From Vreelandella jeotgali Hwa (GTDB taxonomy: Bacteria; Pseudomonadota; Gammaproteobacteria; Pseudomonadales; Halomonadaceae): a stretch of DNA of 64,000 nucleotides. Below, piece by piece: positions 1-9,295 of this stretch. Within the stretch, counting starts at the first letter, position 1, and the number at the start of each line of letters is the position of its first letter. A program made the position numbers and the translations under genes. Where the stretch lies: the NCBI RefSeq assembly GCF_000334215.1, contig NZ_AMQY01000023.1, forward strand, positions 124,001 through 188,000, read 5' to 3'. The notes below the pieces were generated by a model. That model was given only the letters and a program-made list of their open reading frames with translations. It was not told the DNA's origin and did no database searches.

Positions 1-87
1 TGCCCCGGCCGCGCCGTGCCCGATGGGTCATGTCAGACGCCAGCATCCGAGCCGTCCCGGGTGTGGTGGCAAAAGCGTCTCATGTAT

Positions 88-176
88 CTTTCCTTACCCA
101 ACATTCGTCCTTGCCCAAAATTTCGTCCTTGTTCAGTATTCATCGTTGTCCAACATCCGTCTTTGTACACATCCGT
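88..176. repeat. degenerate 17-bp tandem array, about 5 units, 3' of truD
   Basis: On the minus strand, downstream of the truD stop, the sequence reads as successive units such as ggatgttggacaacgat, gaatactgaacaaggac and gaaattttgggcaaggac, with period 16-18. The units are related but none are identical. The rest of positions 1-222 shows no gene I can support; the neighbour beyond truD lies outside the window. Confidence 0.7.
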
Positions 177-222
177 TAAGCCGCATCCCGCGGTTCCGGA
201 CTGCCGTAGAGCCCGCTGATGC

Positions 223-1371
223 TCATTGCCGCGCCGAGCTGTCAGCCACGGTGACAGGGGCAAAATCCGGGTGGTCGATCAGCTCGCGCAGCACCGCCGT
301 GGCAAAGCTGCCTTTCGGCAGGGAGAATGTCAGCTGCATGCCGTTGTCCAGCGGCACCCGCTGAGGGTCGCCCAGACGCAGCCGCAGTGCCCGACGAGCC
401 GGTTTGGCGCCGGCCTGTTCAATGCCGTCGCAGAGAGCCGGATAGTCGCGGCGGAGCTGCTTCTCAAAGCGCTCGGCCGGGGCCACGGTGTCGCTGTCAG
501 CGTCGTCAGCCGAGATGCCTTGCGTCACTGAGCCACCATTGACTCCTGGGCCAGCCTTGCTCCCCGACGCATCCCGGCCCCATAAAAGTCCCGCCGGGTG
601 GAGATCCAGCTCGGCGGCGCGACGCTGCAATGCGCCGTCGATGTGTTCGGCGGTAAAAAGGCTTTGAGTTCCGTCGAGCATCAGGGTGTCGCCGTCCAGC
701 GGGGTCGCCCAGCAGCCCGCCGCCATACGCGCACTCAACAGCTCGTTGAACAGAAAACTCCGCGCGCTCGACAGCAGCATGCCCTGGCGGTCATCGCGCT
801 TGCGCCAGCCCCGGGCAAACAGCGCCTGCGCCCGTAGCAGATTGCGCCCGCCGGCACCGAAGCGCTGGGGGCCAAAATAGTTGGGTACGCCATGCTCGCA
901 CAGCGCCTGCCAGCGGGCGTCAAAGTGGCCTGACTGCACCGCTTCGCCGGTCACTTTGAGGCAGAAGCGGTTGGCACGATGCACGCCGCGCTTGAGCTTG
1001 CGCGGGTGACGCGCCTGCTCCAGCACCCGGCACCCCAGGGCGTCCAGCCGCTTTTCCAGCGCCGGCGGCGCGTCAAGACCGGGCAGATGCACGCTGAGCC
1101 ATTGGCGGGTAATCGCCGAGCGGTCTTTCATGCCCGAATAGCCCACGTCCCGGGGCGTCACATCGCACAGTCGCGCCAGCGCTCTTACCAGATCCCGGGT
1201 GGTTTGGTCACGTTTCTCGATACGCAGCCAAAGGTGCTCACCGTGGCCTTCCGGAGTGAAATCCAGCACTTCATCGACGACGAAGTCCTCGGGCACGGCA
1301 CGATAGCCCCCGGGGCGCGGCGGGCCGAAGTCCGCCGTTAGGCAGCGCTTCCCGTCGAGTACCAGGCTCAT
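223..1371 (-). CDS. truD: tRNA pseudouridine(13) synthase TruD
   Basis: TruD isomerises U13 of tRNA-Glu to pseudouridine in the cytoplasm. The 382-residue length fits the family (E. coli about 349). The N-terminal PEDFVVDE segment and the [15 protein letters not shown] motif, which carries the catalytic Asp after GMK, are typical, as is the FGPQRFG segment near the middle. The region around residues 260-290 is a low-complexity insert ([16 protein letters not shown]) that is probably a loop insertion in the TRUD domain. It is the last gene visible in ftsB-ispD-ispF-truD, and its ATG overlaps the ispF stop by 4 bases (ATGA), so the two are translationally coupled. The family call is secure; the effect of the insert is unknown. 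Confidence 0.95.
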   Translation of the reverse strand: MSLVLDGKRCLTADFGPPRPGGYRAVPEDFVVDEVLDFTPEGHGEHLWLRIEKRDQTTRDLVRALARLCDVTPRDVGYSGMKDRSAITRQWLSVHLPGLDAPPALEKRLDALGCRVLEQARHPRKLKRGVHRANRFCLKVTGEAVQSGHFDARWQALCEHGVPNYFGPQRFGAGGRNLLRAQALFARGWRKRDDRQGMLLSSARSFLFNELLSARMAAGCWATPLDGDTLMLDGTQSLFTAEHIDGALQRRAAELDLHPAGLLWGRDASGSKAGPGVNGGSVTQGISADDADSDTVAPAERFEKQLRRDYPALCDGIEQAGAKPARRALRLRLGDPQRVPLDNGMQLTFSLPKGSFATAVLRELIDHPDFAPVTVADSSARQ

Positions 1372-1850
1372 GAGCCGCTGCGGCGCGTCAGCAGCACCAC
1401 CGCTTCGGCGGCAATACCCTCACCGCGGCCGGTAAAGCCCAGGCGCTCGGTAGTGGTCGCCTTGAGGTTGACCTGGCCCGAGGACAGCCGCAGATCGTCC
1501 GCCATGTTGGCGCGCATGGCCGCCAGATGCGGCGCCATTTTTGGTGCCTGAGCTATCAGGGTGGTATCCAGGTTCACCGGCGCGAAGCCTTCGCTGTCTA
1601 CCAGCATCAGCACTCGGCGCAGCAGATCGCGGCTGTCTGCGCCCTGCCACGCCGGATCGGTATCGGGAAAGTGGTAGCCGATATCACCCAATGCACAAGC
1701 GCCCAGCAAGGCGTCACATAGCGCGTGCAGCAGCACATCGCCGTCGGAGTGAGCGACAAACCCTCGATCAAACGGCAGCTGCACGCCGCCGATGGTCAAA
1801 TGATCGCCGGGGCCGAAGCGGTGAACGTCAAAGCCGTGGCCGATGCGCAT
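1368..1850 (-). CDS. ispF: 2-C-methyl-D-erythritol 2,4-cyclodiphosphate synthase IspF
   Basis: IspF converts CDP-methylerythritol 2-phosphate to the cyclodiphosphate and CMP in the MEP isoprenoid pathway, as a cytoplasmic homotrimer. The ATG at 1850 is chosen because [13 protein letters not shown] is the canonical N-terminus; it supplies the metal ligands of the DVH motif. The open frame extends 18 codons further upstream, but that stretch is not IspF-like. [23 protein letters not shown] contains the second metal His region, and the C-terminal [19 protein letters not shown] segment is conserved. At 160 residues it matches the family length. It lies between ispD (86-base gap) and truD (ATGA overlap). 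Confidence 0.96.
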   Translation of the reverse strand: MRIGHGFDVHRFGPGDHLTIGGVQLPFDRGFVAHSDGDVLLHALCDALLGACALGDIGYHFPDTDPAWQGADSRDLLRRVLMLVDSEGFAPVNLDTTLIAQAPKMAPHLAAMRANMADDLRLSSGQVNLKATTTERLGFTGRGEGIAAEAVVLLTRRSGS

Positions 1851-1936
1851 GGCAAACTCCTGGTAGCCAAAAAGGATGCGAAATCCTGTCACAAAAAAGG
1901 GCAAAAATCCTTGCGGGCCGCGAATGGCCGGGTAAC

Positions 1937-2665
1937 TCAGCCATTGGCGGTACCGGCCGCCGCATGATGCTCCGGCAGCTCCTGTGACGCGAGAACAGCC
2001 GCCGCCAGGGCCAGGTCGTCGGGATGGGTCACCTTGAGGTTGTCCCGCCGCCCGCTGACCAGTCGGGGCCGGCCCCCGAGCGATTCTACCGCCGAGGCTT
2101 CATCGGTCACCAGGGTGCCGTGGGCGCGCGCGTCTTCCAGCGCCCGGCGCAACACGCCGCAGCGGAATCCCTGGGGCGTCAGCGCGTGCCAGAGGCCGTC
2201 GCGGGGCTCGGTGCCCGCGCAGTCACCGCCGGACGTGGCGCGTTTCATGGTATCCGCCACGGGCATGGCCAGCAGGGCGCCATCGACGCTGTCGTGCGCC
2301 GCAGCGGCAAGTGCGCCAACGTCTGCCGGCATCACACAGGGGCGGGCAACGTCGTGGACCAGCACAATGTCGTCATCGTCGGCGGGTAGACTGCGCAGCG
2401 CATTGAGTACGCTATCCATGCGCTCGGCTCCGCCGGTCACTCGCTGCCAGCGGGCAAAGGGCACCTGCTCCGGGGTAAAACGCGCGTCGTCTTCATCCAG
2501 GCATAACGCCAGCCGAGCGTCGGGCAGCGCCAGATGCAGGCGCTCAAGGGTCCGCGCCAGCATCGTCTCACCGGCCAACGGCAGGTATTGCTTGGGCCGG
2601 TCGGCGCCCATGCGCCGGCCCTGCCCCGCCGCCGGCACCACCAGCCAGGTCGTCACGGAACTCAT
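1937..2665 (-). CDS. ispD: 2-C-methyl-D-erythritol 4-phosphate cytidylyltransferase IspD
   Basis: IspD transfers CMP from CTP to methylerythritol 4-phosphate, the MEP step before IspE. The N-terminal nucleotide-binding loop [18 protein letters not shown] is intact, followed by VHDVARP (metal/substrate region) and the C-terminal [10 protein letters not shown] motif. The ATG at 2665 gives 242 residues, normal for the family. The frame is open 144 codons further upstream, but that part is the other-frame shadow of ftsB. The start overlaps the ftsB stop by ATGA. ispD and ispF being separate genes in tandem is the standard gammaproteobacterial arrangement. Confidence 0.96.
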   Translation of the reverse strand: MSSVTTWLVVPAAGQGRRMGADRPKQYLPLAGETMLARTLERLHLALPDARLALCLDEDDARFTPEQVPFARWQRVTGGAERMDSVLNALRSLPADDDDIVLVHDVARPCVMPADVGALAAAAHDSVDGALLAMPVADTMKRATSGGDCAGTEPRDGLWHALTPQGFRCGVLRRALEDARAHGTLVTDEASAVESLGGRPRLVSGRRDNLKVTHPDDLALAAAVLASQELPEHHAAAGTANG

Positions 2666-3039
2666 GAGCCCTCCCCGCCGGAAGTTGACGCCTCCGGGTT
2701 GGGGGGCGCCGTTGTGTCGTCTGCGCTGACGCCCGGCACCCAGAAAAACTGCTCGTCGGCGCGCACCATGCCCATGTCGCTGCGGGCACGCTCTTCCACG
2801 GCATCCAGGCCGGTCTTCAGGTCTTTCACCTCGGCCGCCAGGCGGGCATTTCGCTCGCGCATCGGCGCATTGGCCGCCTCCTGCGCTTCCACCCGGGCGC
2901 TGACCTGTTCGAGTTCCTGCCAGCCACCGCGCCCCAGCCAGAGCTTGTACTGCAGCAGTATCAGCAGAGCCAACGCCCCCAGCGCGAGCCATTTGCGAAA
3001 CGGCCAGACACCGGTTCCGTTCTTCATTGCACGCGTCAT
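2662..3039 (-). CDS. ftsB: cell division protein FtsB
   Basis: FtsB is a small bitopic inner-membrane protein that forms the FtsQ-FtsB-FtsL division subcomplex. The 125-residue product has a short basic N-terminus (about residues 1-16), one membrane segment (ALGALALLILLQYKLWLG, about 19-36) and then a periplasmic coiled coil (LEQVSARVEAQEAANAPMR...). The QYKLWLGRGGW block corresponds to QYSLWFGKNG of E. coli FtsB. The C-terminal 25 residues are Ser/Thr/Pro-rich and are an extension relative to E. coli (103 aa). A GGGAG about 10 bases upstream supports the 3039 start. eno, which often precedes ftsB, is not next to it here. Confidence 0.92.
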   Translation of the reverse strand: MTRAMKNGTGVWPFRKWLALGALALLILLQYKLWLGRGGWQELEQVSARVEAQEAANAPMRERNARLAAEVKDLKTGLDAVEERARSDMGMVRADEQFFWVPGVSADDTTAPPNPEASTSGGEGS

Positions 3040-3270
3040 TACACACGGACTCCCTGCATCGGTATTCGCGGCACTCGCCCATTCCCTCCGGCCCCATCAG
3101 CCCACGAGCGGCCAGCGCCGCGCTCGGATCAAAGCCCGCCGGTAGGGTGAAAACCCGTTATTATGCCATCAAGCACCTGGGTGGGACCACGCCGTTTGCG
3201 GATTATCCCCGGGCCGGCGGATATCGAGTTCAGTCACGGGCTCAAGCCGGCGATCAATCTGCCGTTATTG

Positions 3271-3315
3271 TAGGGAGTCTTTATAGTAGAGGGTCTTTAT
3301 AATAGAGGAACTTTA
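3271..3315. repeat. 17-bp tandem repeat carrying -10-like boxes, about 2.5 units
   Basis: The units agtctttatagtagagg and gtctttataatagagga follow one another, and a third partial unit begins with actttatg. Each of the first two carries a -10-like hexamer (TATAGT, TATAAT), so the duplication may multiply promoter elements for the downstream kinase gene. That role is inference. Confidence 0.65.
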
Positions 3316-3346
3316 TGTTGCCAGGTGCCAGCAGCCCCGAGCTATA

Positions 3347-3412
3347 GCCCTTGTTGCCCCGGCATTTATTGCCCCACCCTTTGTTGCCACAACATTTGTT
3401 ATCCAACCACTT
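3347..3412. repeat. about 15-bp tandem array, 4 degenerate units, just upstream of the kinase RBS
   Basis: Successive units read cccttgttgccccgg, catttattgcccca, ccctttgttgccaca and acatttgttatccaa. They end just before the GGAG at 3416 that serves the kinase start at 3426. The array contains in-frame TTG codons, so a TTG start at 3351 would extend the kinase frame through the repeat. I consider that extension non-coding. Confidence 0.65.
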
Positions 3413-3425
3413 GCCGGAGATGCCC

Positions 3426-6011
3426 ATGCAAGCGCCCGATCAACCTGCCAATGAAGCCCGGCGCTTGCAGGCGCTGCGCAACCTCAGGGTGCTGGATACC
3501 CCGGCAGAAGAAAGCCTGGATCACCTGACCGAGCTGGCACGGGAGCTGTTTGGCGTCCCCGTGGCGCTGGTATCGCTGGTGGATGAAAACCGCCAGTGGT
3601 TCAAGGCCAAAGCCGGCCTTGACGTCTCCGAAACCGGTCGCGACGTCTCCTTTTGCGGGCACGCCGTCGCCGCCAACGATGCGCTGGTGGTAACCGATAC
3701 GCATACCGACCCTCGCTTTGCCGACAACCCCCTGGTGCAGGATGCGCCCCACATCCGCTTTTACGCCGGCCACCCGTTACGCCCGCTGGACAACATGCCG
3801 GTGGGCACCCTGTGCCTGATCGATTATCGGCCACGCTCGTTCAGCGATCGCGAACGGCGCCTGCTGGCGGGGCTCGCCGGCCAGGCCGAGGCGCTGCTGC
3901 GTGAAACCCGACTGACCGCCGAAATGACCTACACGGCCAAGCGTTTTGAAACCATTTTCTTTACCAGCGCCACCGCCAAGATCCGTATTGACCGCCACGG
4001 GCGAATCATCGCCATCAACCCCTTCGCTCTCAACCTGCTGGGCTATGAGGAGGCGGACGTCGTCGGCCATAACGTGGCCATGCTCGCTCCGCCCGATATC
4101 CGGCCGCACCACGACGGCTACATCGACCGCTACCTGGCCGGCCACGAGCCCCGGGTGATCGGCAAGGGCCGCGAAGTCGACGCCATGCACAAGGACGGGC
4201 ACCTGATCCCCGTCCACCTGGCGGTCAACGCGATTCATGACGACAACGGCCAGGTGGACGAATTCCTCGGCGTGCTGACCGACCTCAGCGAGATTCAGGC
4301 CGCCAATCGGCGCACGCAGAAGGAGCAGGAGCTGCTCAGCGTGCTGCACCAGGGCATTACCGACTACCAGGCACTGATGTCGGGCAAAAAGCTCTGGTCG
4401 TTTCTGATGGAGGCCCTGCGCGACCTGACCAACAGCGACTACGCCCTGATAGGCGAAGTGCTGCACGGCAATGAGGGCAACGCGCTGAAAATCCACGCGA
4501 TTACCGACCTCTCCTGGAATGCGGCGTCGCGCCGGCTGATGGAGCAGCTGCGCAGTGGCGACATGACGCTGAGCCGCGCCGATACGCTGCTGGGCCGTGT
4601 GTTCGCCCACGGTGAAGTGGTAATGACCGACGACCTTTACCACCATCCCAAGCGCGGCGGCTTCCCGCCCGGCCACCCTCGAATCGATAACTATCTGGGC
4701 GTGCCGATTTACAGCGGCAACGACCTGATCGGCATGTACGCGATTGCCAACAGCCACCAGGCCCCGGATGAGGCACTGCTCGAATGGCTGGCGCCGTTTA
4801 CCGCCACCTGTGCGCTGTTGATCAACCTCTACCGGCAAATGGCCGAGCGCGACCGCAACCTCGAAGACCTGGCCCTGGCCAACGACCAGGCCCAGCGCGC
4901 CAACCGGGCCAAGAGCGAGTTCCTCTCGTCCATGAGCCATGAGCTGCGCACCCCGCTCAACGCCATTCTCGGCTTTGCCCAGCTGCTGGCCAGCGGCCGA
5001 CGTAACCCGTTGAGCGACAAACAGACGCGTCAGGTCGGCCAGATCGAAAAAAGCGGCCAGCACCTGCTGAGTCTGATCAACGAAGTGCTCGACCTGGCAA
5101 AAATCGAATCCGGGCGCATGACGCTGTCGCTTGAAAGCATGTCACTGGCGCATGTCATGGAAGATGTCTGTCAGACCCTCGAACCCAACGCCGACGCGTC
5201 GGGTATCCGCATTCTCTTCACCCCGCCGCCGCCGGAATGGCAGATCCACGCCGACTACACCCGCGTCAAGCAGGTGCTGTTCAACCTGATCTCCAACGCC
5301 ATCAAGTACAACCGCGCCGACGGTCAGGTGGCCGTGTCCGCCACCGAGCACGACGACGCGCTCTGTATCAGCATTGCCGACACCGGCCCGGGCATTGCCG
5401 AGCACCGTCAGCACGAGCTGTTTGAGCCGTTCAACCGGCTGGATGCCGAGAACGGCGCCGTCGAAGGCACCGGTATCGGGCTGGCCATTACCCGGGAACT
5501 GGCCGAACGCATGGATGGCAGCATGGGGGTGGAAAGCACGCCGGGAGAGGGCTCGACGTTCTGGTTTACCCTGCCCCGCAGCTACCGGGCATCCACGGCG
5601 GATAGCGGCGATGATACCCGACAGCCGGCCGGCGACTTTCAACAGCAAACGCTGATCTACGTCGAAGACAACCCCGCCAACCAGCGGCTGATGGAAGACA
5701 TCATCGACGACGTCGACGGTCTCTCGCTGCGCATTGCGCCCAGCGCCGAAATGGGGCTGGAAATGCTGCGCACGACTACGGCCGCGGTGATCATCATGGA
5801 CATCCACCTGCCGGGCATGGACGGCTACGAAGCGCTGGCCGCGCTCCGCCGGGACCCGGTGCTGGCGCACCTGCCGGTGATAGCGCTGTCCGCCAGTGCC
5901 ACGCCGCGCGACATCAACAGGGCGCTGGACGCGGGATTCAACGACTATCTCACCAAGCCGCTGGAAATTGTTAAACTCATGGAAACGCTGGAACGTTACG
6001 TTGTTACCTAG
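3426..6011 (+). CDS. hybrid sensor histidine kinase (GAF-PAS-GAF-HisKA-HATPase-REC)
   Basis: A cytoplasmic hybrid kinase of 861 residues with no predicted membrane segments. Order: GAF (about 8-165), PAS (about 173-290; RHGRIIAINPFALNLLGY), a second GAF-like region (about 303-465), HisKA with the H-box SMSHELRTPLNAILGF (phosphorylated His505), HATPase (NLISNAIKYN, DTGPGI, GTGIGLAI) and a C-terminal REC (IYVEDNPANQRL, phosphoacceptor Asp792 in MDIHLPGMDG, Lys in TKPLE). All catalytic boxes are intact. The start at 3426 is chosen for GGAG six bases upstream; ATG 3420 is too close to it. The REC-GGDEF-EAL gene 50 bases downstream is the obvious partner. The signal is unknown; soluble GAF/PAS sensing is inferred. 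Confidence 0.9.
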   Translation: MQAPDQPANEARRLQALRNLRVLDTPAEESLDHLTELARELFGVPVALVSLVDENRQWFKAKAGLDVSETGRDVSFCGHAVAANDALVVTDTHTDPRFADNPLVQDAPHIRFYAGHPLRPLDNMPVGTLCLIDYRPRSFSDRERRLLAGLAGQAEALLRETRLTAEMTYTAKRFETIFFTSATAKIRIDRHGRIIAINPFALNLLGYEEADVVGHNVAMLAPPDIRPHHDGYIDRYLAGHEPRVIGKGREVDAMHKDGHLIPVHLAVNAIHDDNGQVDEFLGVLTDLSEIQAANRRTQKEQELLSVLHQGITDYQALMSGKKLWSFLMEALRDLTNSDYALIGEVLHGNEGNALKIHAITDLSWNAASRRLMEQLRSGDMTLSRADTLLGRVFAHGEVVMTDDLYHHPKRGGFPPGHPRIDNYLGVPIYSGNDLIGMYAIANSHQAPDEALLEWLAPFTATCALLINLYRQMAERDRNLEDLALANDQAQRANRAKSEFLSSMSHELRTPLNAILGFAQLLASGRRNPLSDKQTRQVGQIEKSGQHLLSLINEVLDLAKIESGRMTLSLESMSLAHVMEDVCQTLEPNADASGIRILFTPPPPEWQIHADYTRVKQVLFNLISNAIKYNRADGQVAVSATEHDDALCISIADTGPGIAEHRQHELFEPFNRLDAENGAVEGTGIGLAITRELAERMDGSMGVESTPGEGSTFWFTLPRSYRASTADSGDDTRQPAGDFQQQTLIYVEDNPANQRLMEDIIDDVDGLSLRIAPSAEMGLEMLRTTTAAVIIMDIHLPGMDGYEALAALRRDPVLAHLPVIALSASATPRDINRALDAGFNDYLTKPLEIVKLMETLERYVVT

Positions 6012-6061
6012 AGGCCGGCAGCCGATGCACACCGCGCCCGCAACCCAACCAGGGAAGAACC

Positions 6062-7804
6062 ATGACGCTCGCTACCAAACACCTTCTTGTCGTTGACGAT
6101 AATCCCGTCAACGTGGAGATGATGCAGGATCTGCTGGATGACCACGGCTTTGACCACGTTCATGGCCTCAGCGATCCGCGCGAGGTGCTGGGCTATTGCC
6201 GATCAGCACGACCCGACCTGCTGCTGCTCGACATCCGCATGCCGCACCTTGACGGCTACGGCGTCATTGAACAGCTGCGCGACCACTTCGGTAACGACAT
6301 GCCCCCGATCATCGTGCTGACGGCGCAGGTTGACGACGCCACTCGCCACCGCGCGCTGGCCATGGGCGTGCGTGACTTCCTGACCAAGCCGTTCAAGCAC
6401 GACGAGGTGCTGCAGCGCATCCGTAACACCCTCAACGTTGAAGAGCGTTTCAGCATTCGCGATCAGCAGGCGGCTACCCTGGAGCAGATGGTGGCCAGGC
6501 GTACCCGAGAGCTCGATCGCGAATCGCACACCGACCCGGTGACCCGGCTGGCCAACCGCCGCGGGCTGGCGCGGACGCTGAGCGAAGCGGCCTCAAACGC
6601 CGACCCGACGGGGCTGCTGTTTCTCGCCGTGGACGGCATTGACGACGTTATCCGCCTGCACGGCTATGGCGTCGTCGAGCGCCTGCTCGAACGGCTGGGC
6701 AACGCCCTCCACCAGACGCTCGACAACCCTCGGGAAGTCGGGCTCTGGGGCGGCAGCGAATTTCTCGTGGTAGCGCCGGGGCTGGCCGGCGACGAGCTCG
6801 ATGAGCTGGCCACCGAGCTGCTGCGGATCTTCGAGCAGAGCCTGCCCGTGGACGACCTGCTGCTCAACGTTACCGCGCGCATCGGCATCAGCGAATCCGC
6901 CGGGCATTTCGACCCCGACCGGCTGGTGCAAATGGCCGCACTGGCGATACCGCAAGGCGATGGCGACCACGTTCAGCACTACAGCCAGGATCTGGAAGAC
7001 CAGCAACGCCAGCGGCTGAAGGTGCAGCGTGCGCTGCGGGGCGCGCCGGCGCGCGAGGAAATGTCGCTGGCGTTTCAACCCAAGATCTGTTCCCGGGAAA
7101 ACCGCATCATGGGCGCCGAAGCGCTGCTGCGCTGGTACCACCCCGAGCTGGGCCAGGTGTCGCCGGGACTGTTCATTCCCATGGCCGAGGCCAGCGGTGA
7201 CATTTTGGCCATCGGCAGCTGGGTCATCGAACAGACGCTGGGTTACCTGGCACAATGGCAGGCAGGCGGCTGGCTATCGCCGGATTTCAACATTGCCATC
7301 AACGTCTCGGCGCACCAGCTCAGCCGCCCGGACTTTGCCGACACCCTGCTCGCGCGGATACGGCAGCACGGCGTCGCCCTGAGCCATCTGAGTATCGAAG
7401 TCACCGAGTCCGGCCTCATGAGCGACCTGCACAACGCCCGCCGACAGCTGGAGCAGCTCCACGACGCCGGCATTGCCGTGGCCGTGGACGACTTCGGTAC
7501 CGGGCACTCCTCGCTGACCTATCTGAAAACCCTGCCGCTCTCGACGCTCAAGATCGACCGCGCCTTTGTCATGGATCTGGAGCAAAGCCCCGTTGATCGC
7601 CAGCTGGCCCTGACCATCACCCAGCTGGCTCACGGGGTGGGCTGCAACGTCGTCGCCGAAGGCATTGAAACCCGGGAACAGGCCGACTACCTGGGCTCCA
7701 TTGGCTGCGAAATCATGCAGGGGTACTACTATGCCAAACCGCTGCCCGCCCCCGACTTTGTCGAGCTGTGCCACCGTCGCGATGACGCTCCCCGACCCGC
7801 CTGA
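6062..7804 (+). CDS. response regulator REC-GGDEF(degenerate)-EAL, probable c-di-GMP phosphodiesterase
   Basis: 580 residues: REC (1-125; acidic VVDDN, phosphoacceptor Asp57 in LLLLDIRMP, Lys in TKPF), then GGDEF (about 160-310) and EAL (about 335-570). The GGDEF signature is GGSEF (230-234), so the metal-binding Asp is replaced by Ser and cyclase activity is unlikely. The EAL half looks active: GAEALLRW (E353-A-L), [45 protein letters not shown] and QGYYYAKPL. The likely function is phosphorylation-controlled hydrolysis of c-di-GMP, with the GGSEF domain perhaps a GTP sensor as in other composite proteins. It lies 50 bases after the hybrid kinase, which is presumably its phosphodonor. Confidence 0.9.
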   Translation: MTLATKHLLVVDDNPVNVEMMQDLLDDHGFDHVHGLSDPREVLGYCRSARPDLLLLDIRMPHLDGYGVIEQLRDHFGNDMPPIIVLTAQVDDATRHRALAMGVRDFLTKPFKHDEVLQRIRNTLNVEERFSIRDQQAATLEQMVARRTRELDRESHTDPVTRLANRRGLARTLSEAASNADPTGLLFLAVDGIDDVIRLHGYGVVERLLERLGNALHQTLDNPREVGLWGGSEFLVVAPGLAGDELDELATELLRIFEQSLPVDDLLLNVTARIGISESAGHFDPDRLVQMAALAIPQGDGDHVQHYSQDLEDQQRQRLKVQRALRGAPAREEMSLAFQPKICSRENRIMGAEALLRWYHPELGQVSPGLFIPMAEASGDILAIGSWVIEQTLGYLAQWQAGGWLSPDFNIAINVSAHQLSRPDFADTLLARIRQHGVALSHLSIEVTESGLMSDLHNARRQLEQLHDAGIAVAVDDFGTGHSSLTYLKTLPLSTLKIDRAFVMDLEQSPVDRQLALTITQLAHGVGCNVVAEGIETREQADYLGSIGCEIMQGYYYAKPLPAPDFVELCHRRDDAPRPA

Positions 7805-7827
7805 CGCCCACCGCTATGGAGACCCCG

Positions 7828-8712
7828 ATGGCCCACGACCTGCTTGACCGCGTACGCCAGCGTCAGGAAGACCTCAACCGCTCGGAACGCAAGGTCGCCT
7901 GCGTGATAATCGACGACCCGGCCGCCGCTACGAGCCTGAGCATTGCCAGCCTGGCTCAGGCCGCCGGCGTCAGCGAGCCCACCGTCAACCGCTTCTGCCG
8001 CAACTTCGGCGCCAAGGGCTACCCGGACTTCAAGATCAAGCTGGCGCAGAGCCTGGCCGGCGGCACGCCCTACGTCACTCGCGCGGTCGAGCCCGGCGAC
8101 AACGCCAGCCAATACACCAACAAGATTTTCGGCGCCACCATTGCCGCGCTGGACGAAGCCCGCCGCGACATCAACATGGACGCCGTTGAACGCATGGTGG
8201 ACTACCTCACCCAGGCCAAGCAGATCCACTTTTTCGGCCTCGGCGCCTCCGGTGCCGTCGCCCAGGATGCGCAGCACAAGTTCTTCCGCTTCAACCTGCC
8301 GGTGATGGCCTACGTCGACGTGCTCATGCAGCGTATGGTGGCCGCTGCCTGCCACACCGGCGACGTTGTGGTGGTGATTTCCTACACCGGCCGCACCCGG
8401 GAGCTGGTCGACATTGCCCGAGTGGCCCGCGAAGCCGGCGCGGTGGTATTGGGGATTACCGCGCCCCGCTCACCGCTGACCCACGAATGCAGCGCCACCC
8501 TTGATGTTGCGACGCCCGAAGACACCGACCACTACATGCCCATGACCTCGCGCATGATCCAGCTGGCGCTGGTCGACACCCTGGCCACCGGCGTTACCCT
8601 GCGCCGGGGTGAGGTATTTCTGCCTCACTTGAAAAAGATCAAGGATAGCCTGCGCGATACCCGCTTTCCGGCGGAGAAAGCGCGTCAGGACACACAGCCG
8701 CCGAACGGCTGA
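7828..8712 (+). CDS. hexR: MurR/RpiR-family transcriptional regulator, HexR-like
   Basis: A 294-residue regulator: N-terminal RpiR helix-turn-helix ([25 protein letters not shown], about 40-65) and C-terminal SIS sugar-phosphate domain (about 125-265; [23 protein letters not shown]). The sequence closely follows HexR, the repressor of zwf/edd/gap-type central carbon genes that is released by 2-keto-3-deoxy-6-phosphogluconate. The start at 7828 is preferred over 7816 because GGAGAC precedes it. In Pseudomonas hexR is adjacent to zwf-pgl-eda; here it stands after signalling genes with no Entner-Doudoroff gene in view, so targets must be elsewhere. Regulator class is certain, HexR identity likely. 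Confidence 0.85.
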   Translation: MAHDLLDRVRQRQEDLNRSERKVACVIIDDPAAATSLSIASLAQAAGVSEPTVNRFCRNFGAKGYPDFKIKLAQSLAGGTPYVTRAVEPGDNASQYTNKIFGATIAALDEARRDINMDAVERMVDYLTQAKQIHFFGLGASGAVAQDAQHKFFRFNLPVMAYVDVLMQRMVAAACHTGDVVVVISYTGRTRELVDIARVAREAGAVVLGITAPRSPLTHECSATLDVATPEDTDHYMPMTSRMIQLALVDTLATGVTLRRGEVFLPHLKKIKDSLRDTRFPAEKARQDTQPPNG

Positions 8713-8780
8713 TCCCGGAGTGCCATGCCGGCAAGGGCCAGCAACGGCGCCTGCCGGCCGTACCAGCGGAGGTTCACCGA

Positions 8781-9179
8781 ATGCCGGACGATAAAATGAC
8801 GGACTCAGCTCGCTGTACCGACCAGGAGGCATCACTGGACGACACCACTCGCGCCTATCAGGCCGAGTATTCGGACAGAGGCTTCTGGCGGAAAGTCGCC
8901 CAACACGCACAAAAGGCGGGCAAAGCCACGCTGTCGCCCGCCCTGACGCTGTATTACGCGGCACAGGACGCGGACACCCCTGTCTGGGTCAAAACCACGA
9001 TTTACGGCGCGCTGGGCTACTTTGTCTCGCCCATCGACGCCATTCCCGACGTGATCCCGATCACGGGGTATACCGACGACATGGGCGTTCTGGCCGCGGC
9101 CATCTGCGTGGCCGCCGCGCATATCAAGCCGGAACACCGGCACAAGGCGGGGCAGTCGCTAAAACGCTGGCTGGGATAG
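8781..9179 (+). CDS. YkvA family (DUF1232) protein
   Basis: 132 residues with a hydrophilic N-terminal half and a hydrophobic C-terminal half containing the DUF1232 hallmark: YGALGYFVSPIDAIPDVIP followed by GYTDDMGVLAAAI. The PxDxIPD core defines the family. Two hydrophobic stretches (about 70-90 and 98-115) suggest membrane association. The function of the family is unknown. GGAGG eight bases upstream supports the start. It converges with the SDR gene at 9296. Confidence 0.85.
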   Translation: MPDDKMTDSARCTDQEASLDDTTRAYQAEYSDRGFWRKVAQHAQKAGKATLSPALTLYYAAQDADTPVWVKTTIYGALGYFVSPIDAIPDVIPITGYTDDMGVLAAAICVAAAHIKPEHRHKAGQSLKRWLG

Positions 9180-9212
9180 GTCACCCAGGCAGGGAAGAAT
9201 TACCGTGCTCAA

Positions 9213-9255
9213 CCCCGCCTACTGCTCACCCATCAGTGTGAAGCAGCAAACGGGG
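9213..9255. other. hairpin between convergent genes (possible terminator without U-tract)
   Basis: CCCCG (9213-9217) pairs with CGGGG (9251-9255), and the inner CTGCTCAC pairs with GTGTGAAGCAG with one bulge. It lies between the YkvA-family stop (9179) and the SDR stop (9296). Neither side has a T-run, so termination is uncertain. Confidence 0.35.
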
Positions 9256-9295
9256 CAACATTCATCCGGAAACGGTCGCATCCGGAAAACAGGCG

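Larger units (their letters stand above)
3040..3425. other. 386-bp spacer between ftsB and the hybrid kinase gene (divergent)
   Basis: No convincing gene. The spacer holds two tandem arrays listed separately (about 3271-3315 and 3347-3412). On the minus strand a CATAAT box near 3160 could be a -10 for ftsB, but I see no matching -35. On the plus strand, two -10-like boxes (TATAGT at 3282, TATAAT at 3298) lie in consecutive repeat units ahead of the kinase gene, again without a clear -35. Confidence 0.5.

Noticed and set aside
2666-3097. N-terminal extension of ispD by 144 codons
   Set aside because: The extension is ftsB in another frame; IspD begins canonically at 2665 with an ATGA overlap.
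3351-3425. TTG-initiated extension of the hybrid kinase
   Set aside because: It translates a tandem repeat (MLPRHLLPHPLLPQHLL) without RBS; GGAG fits ATG 3426.
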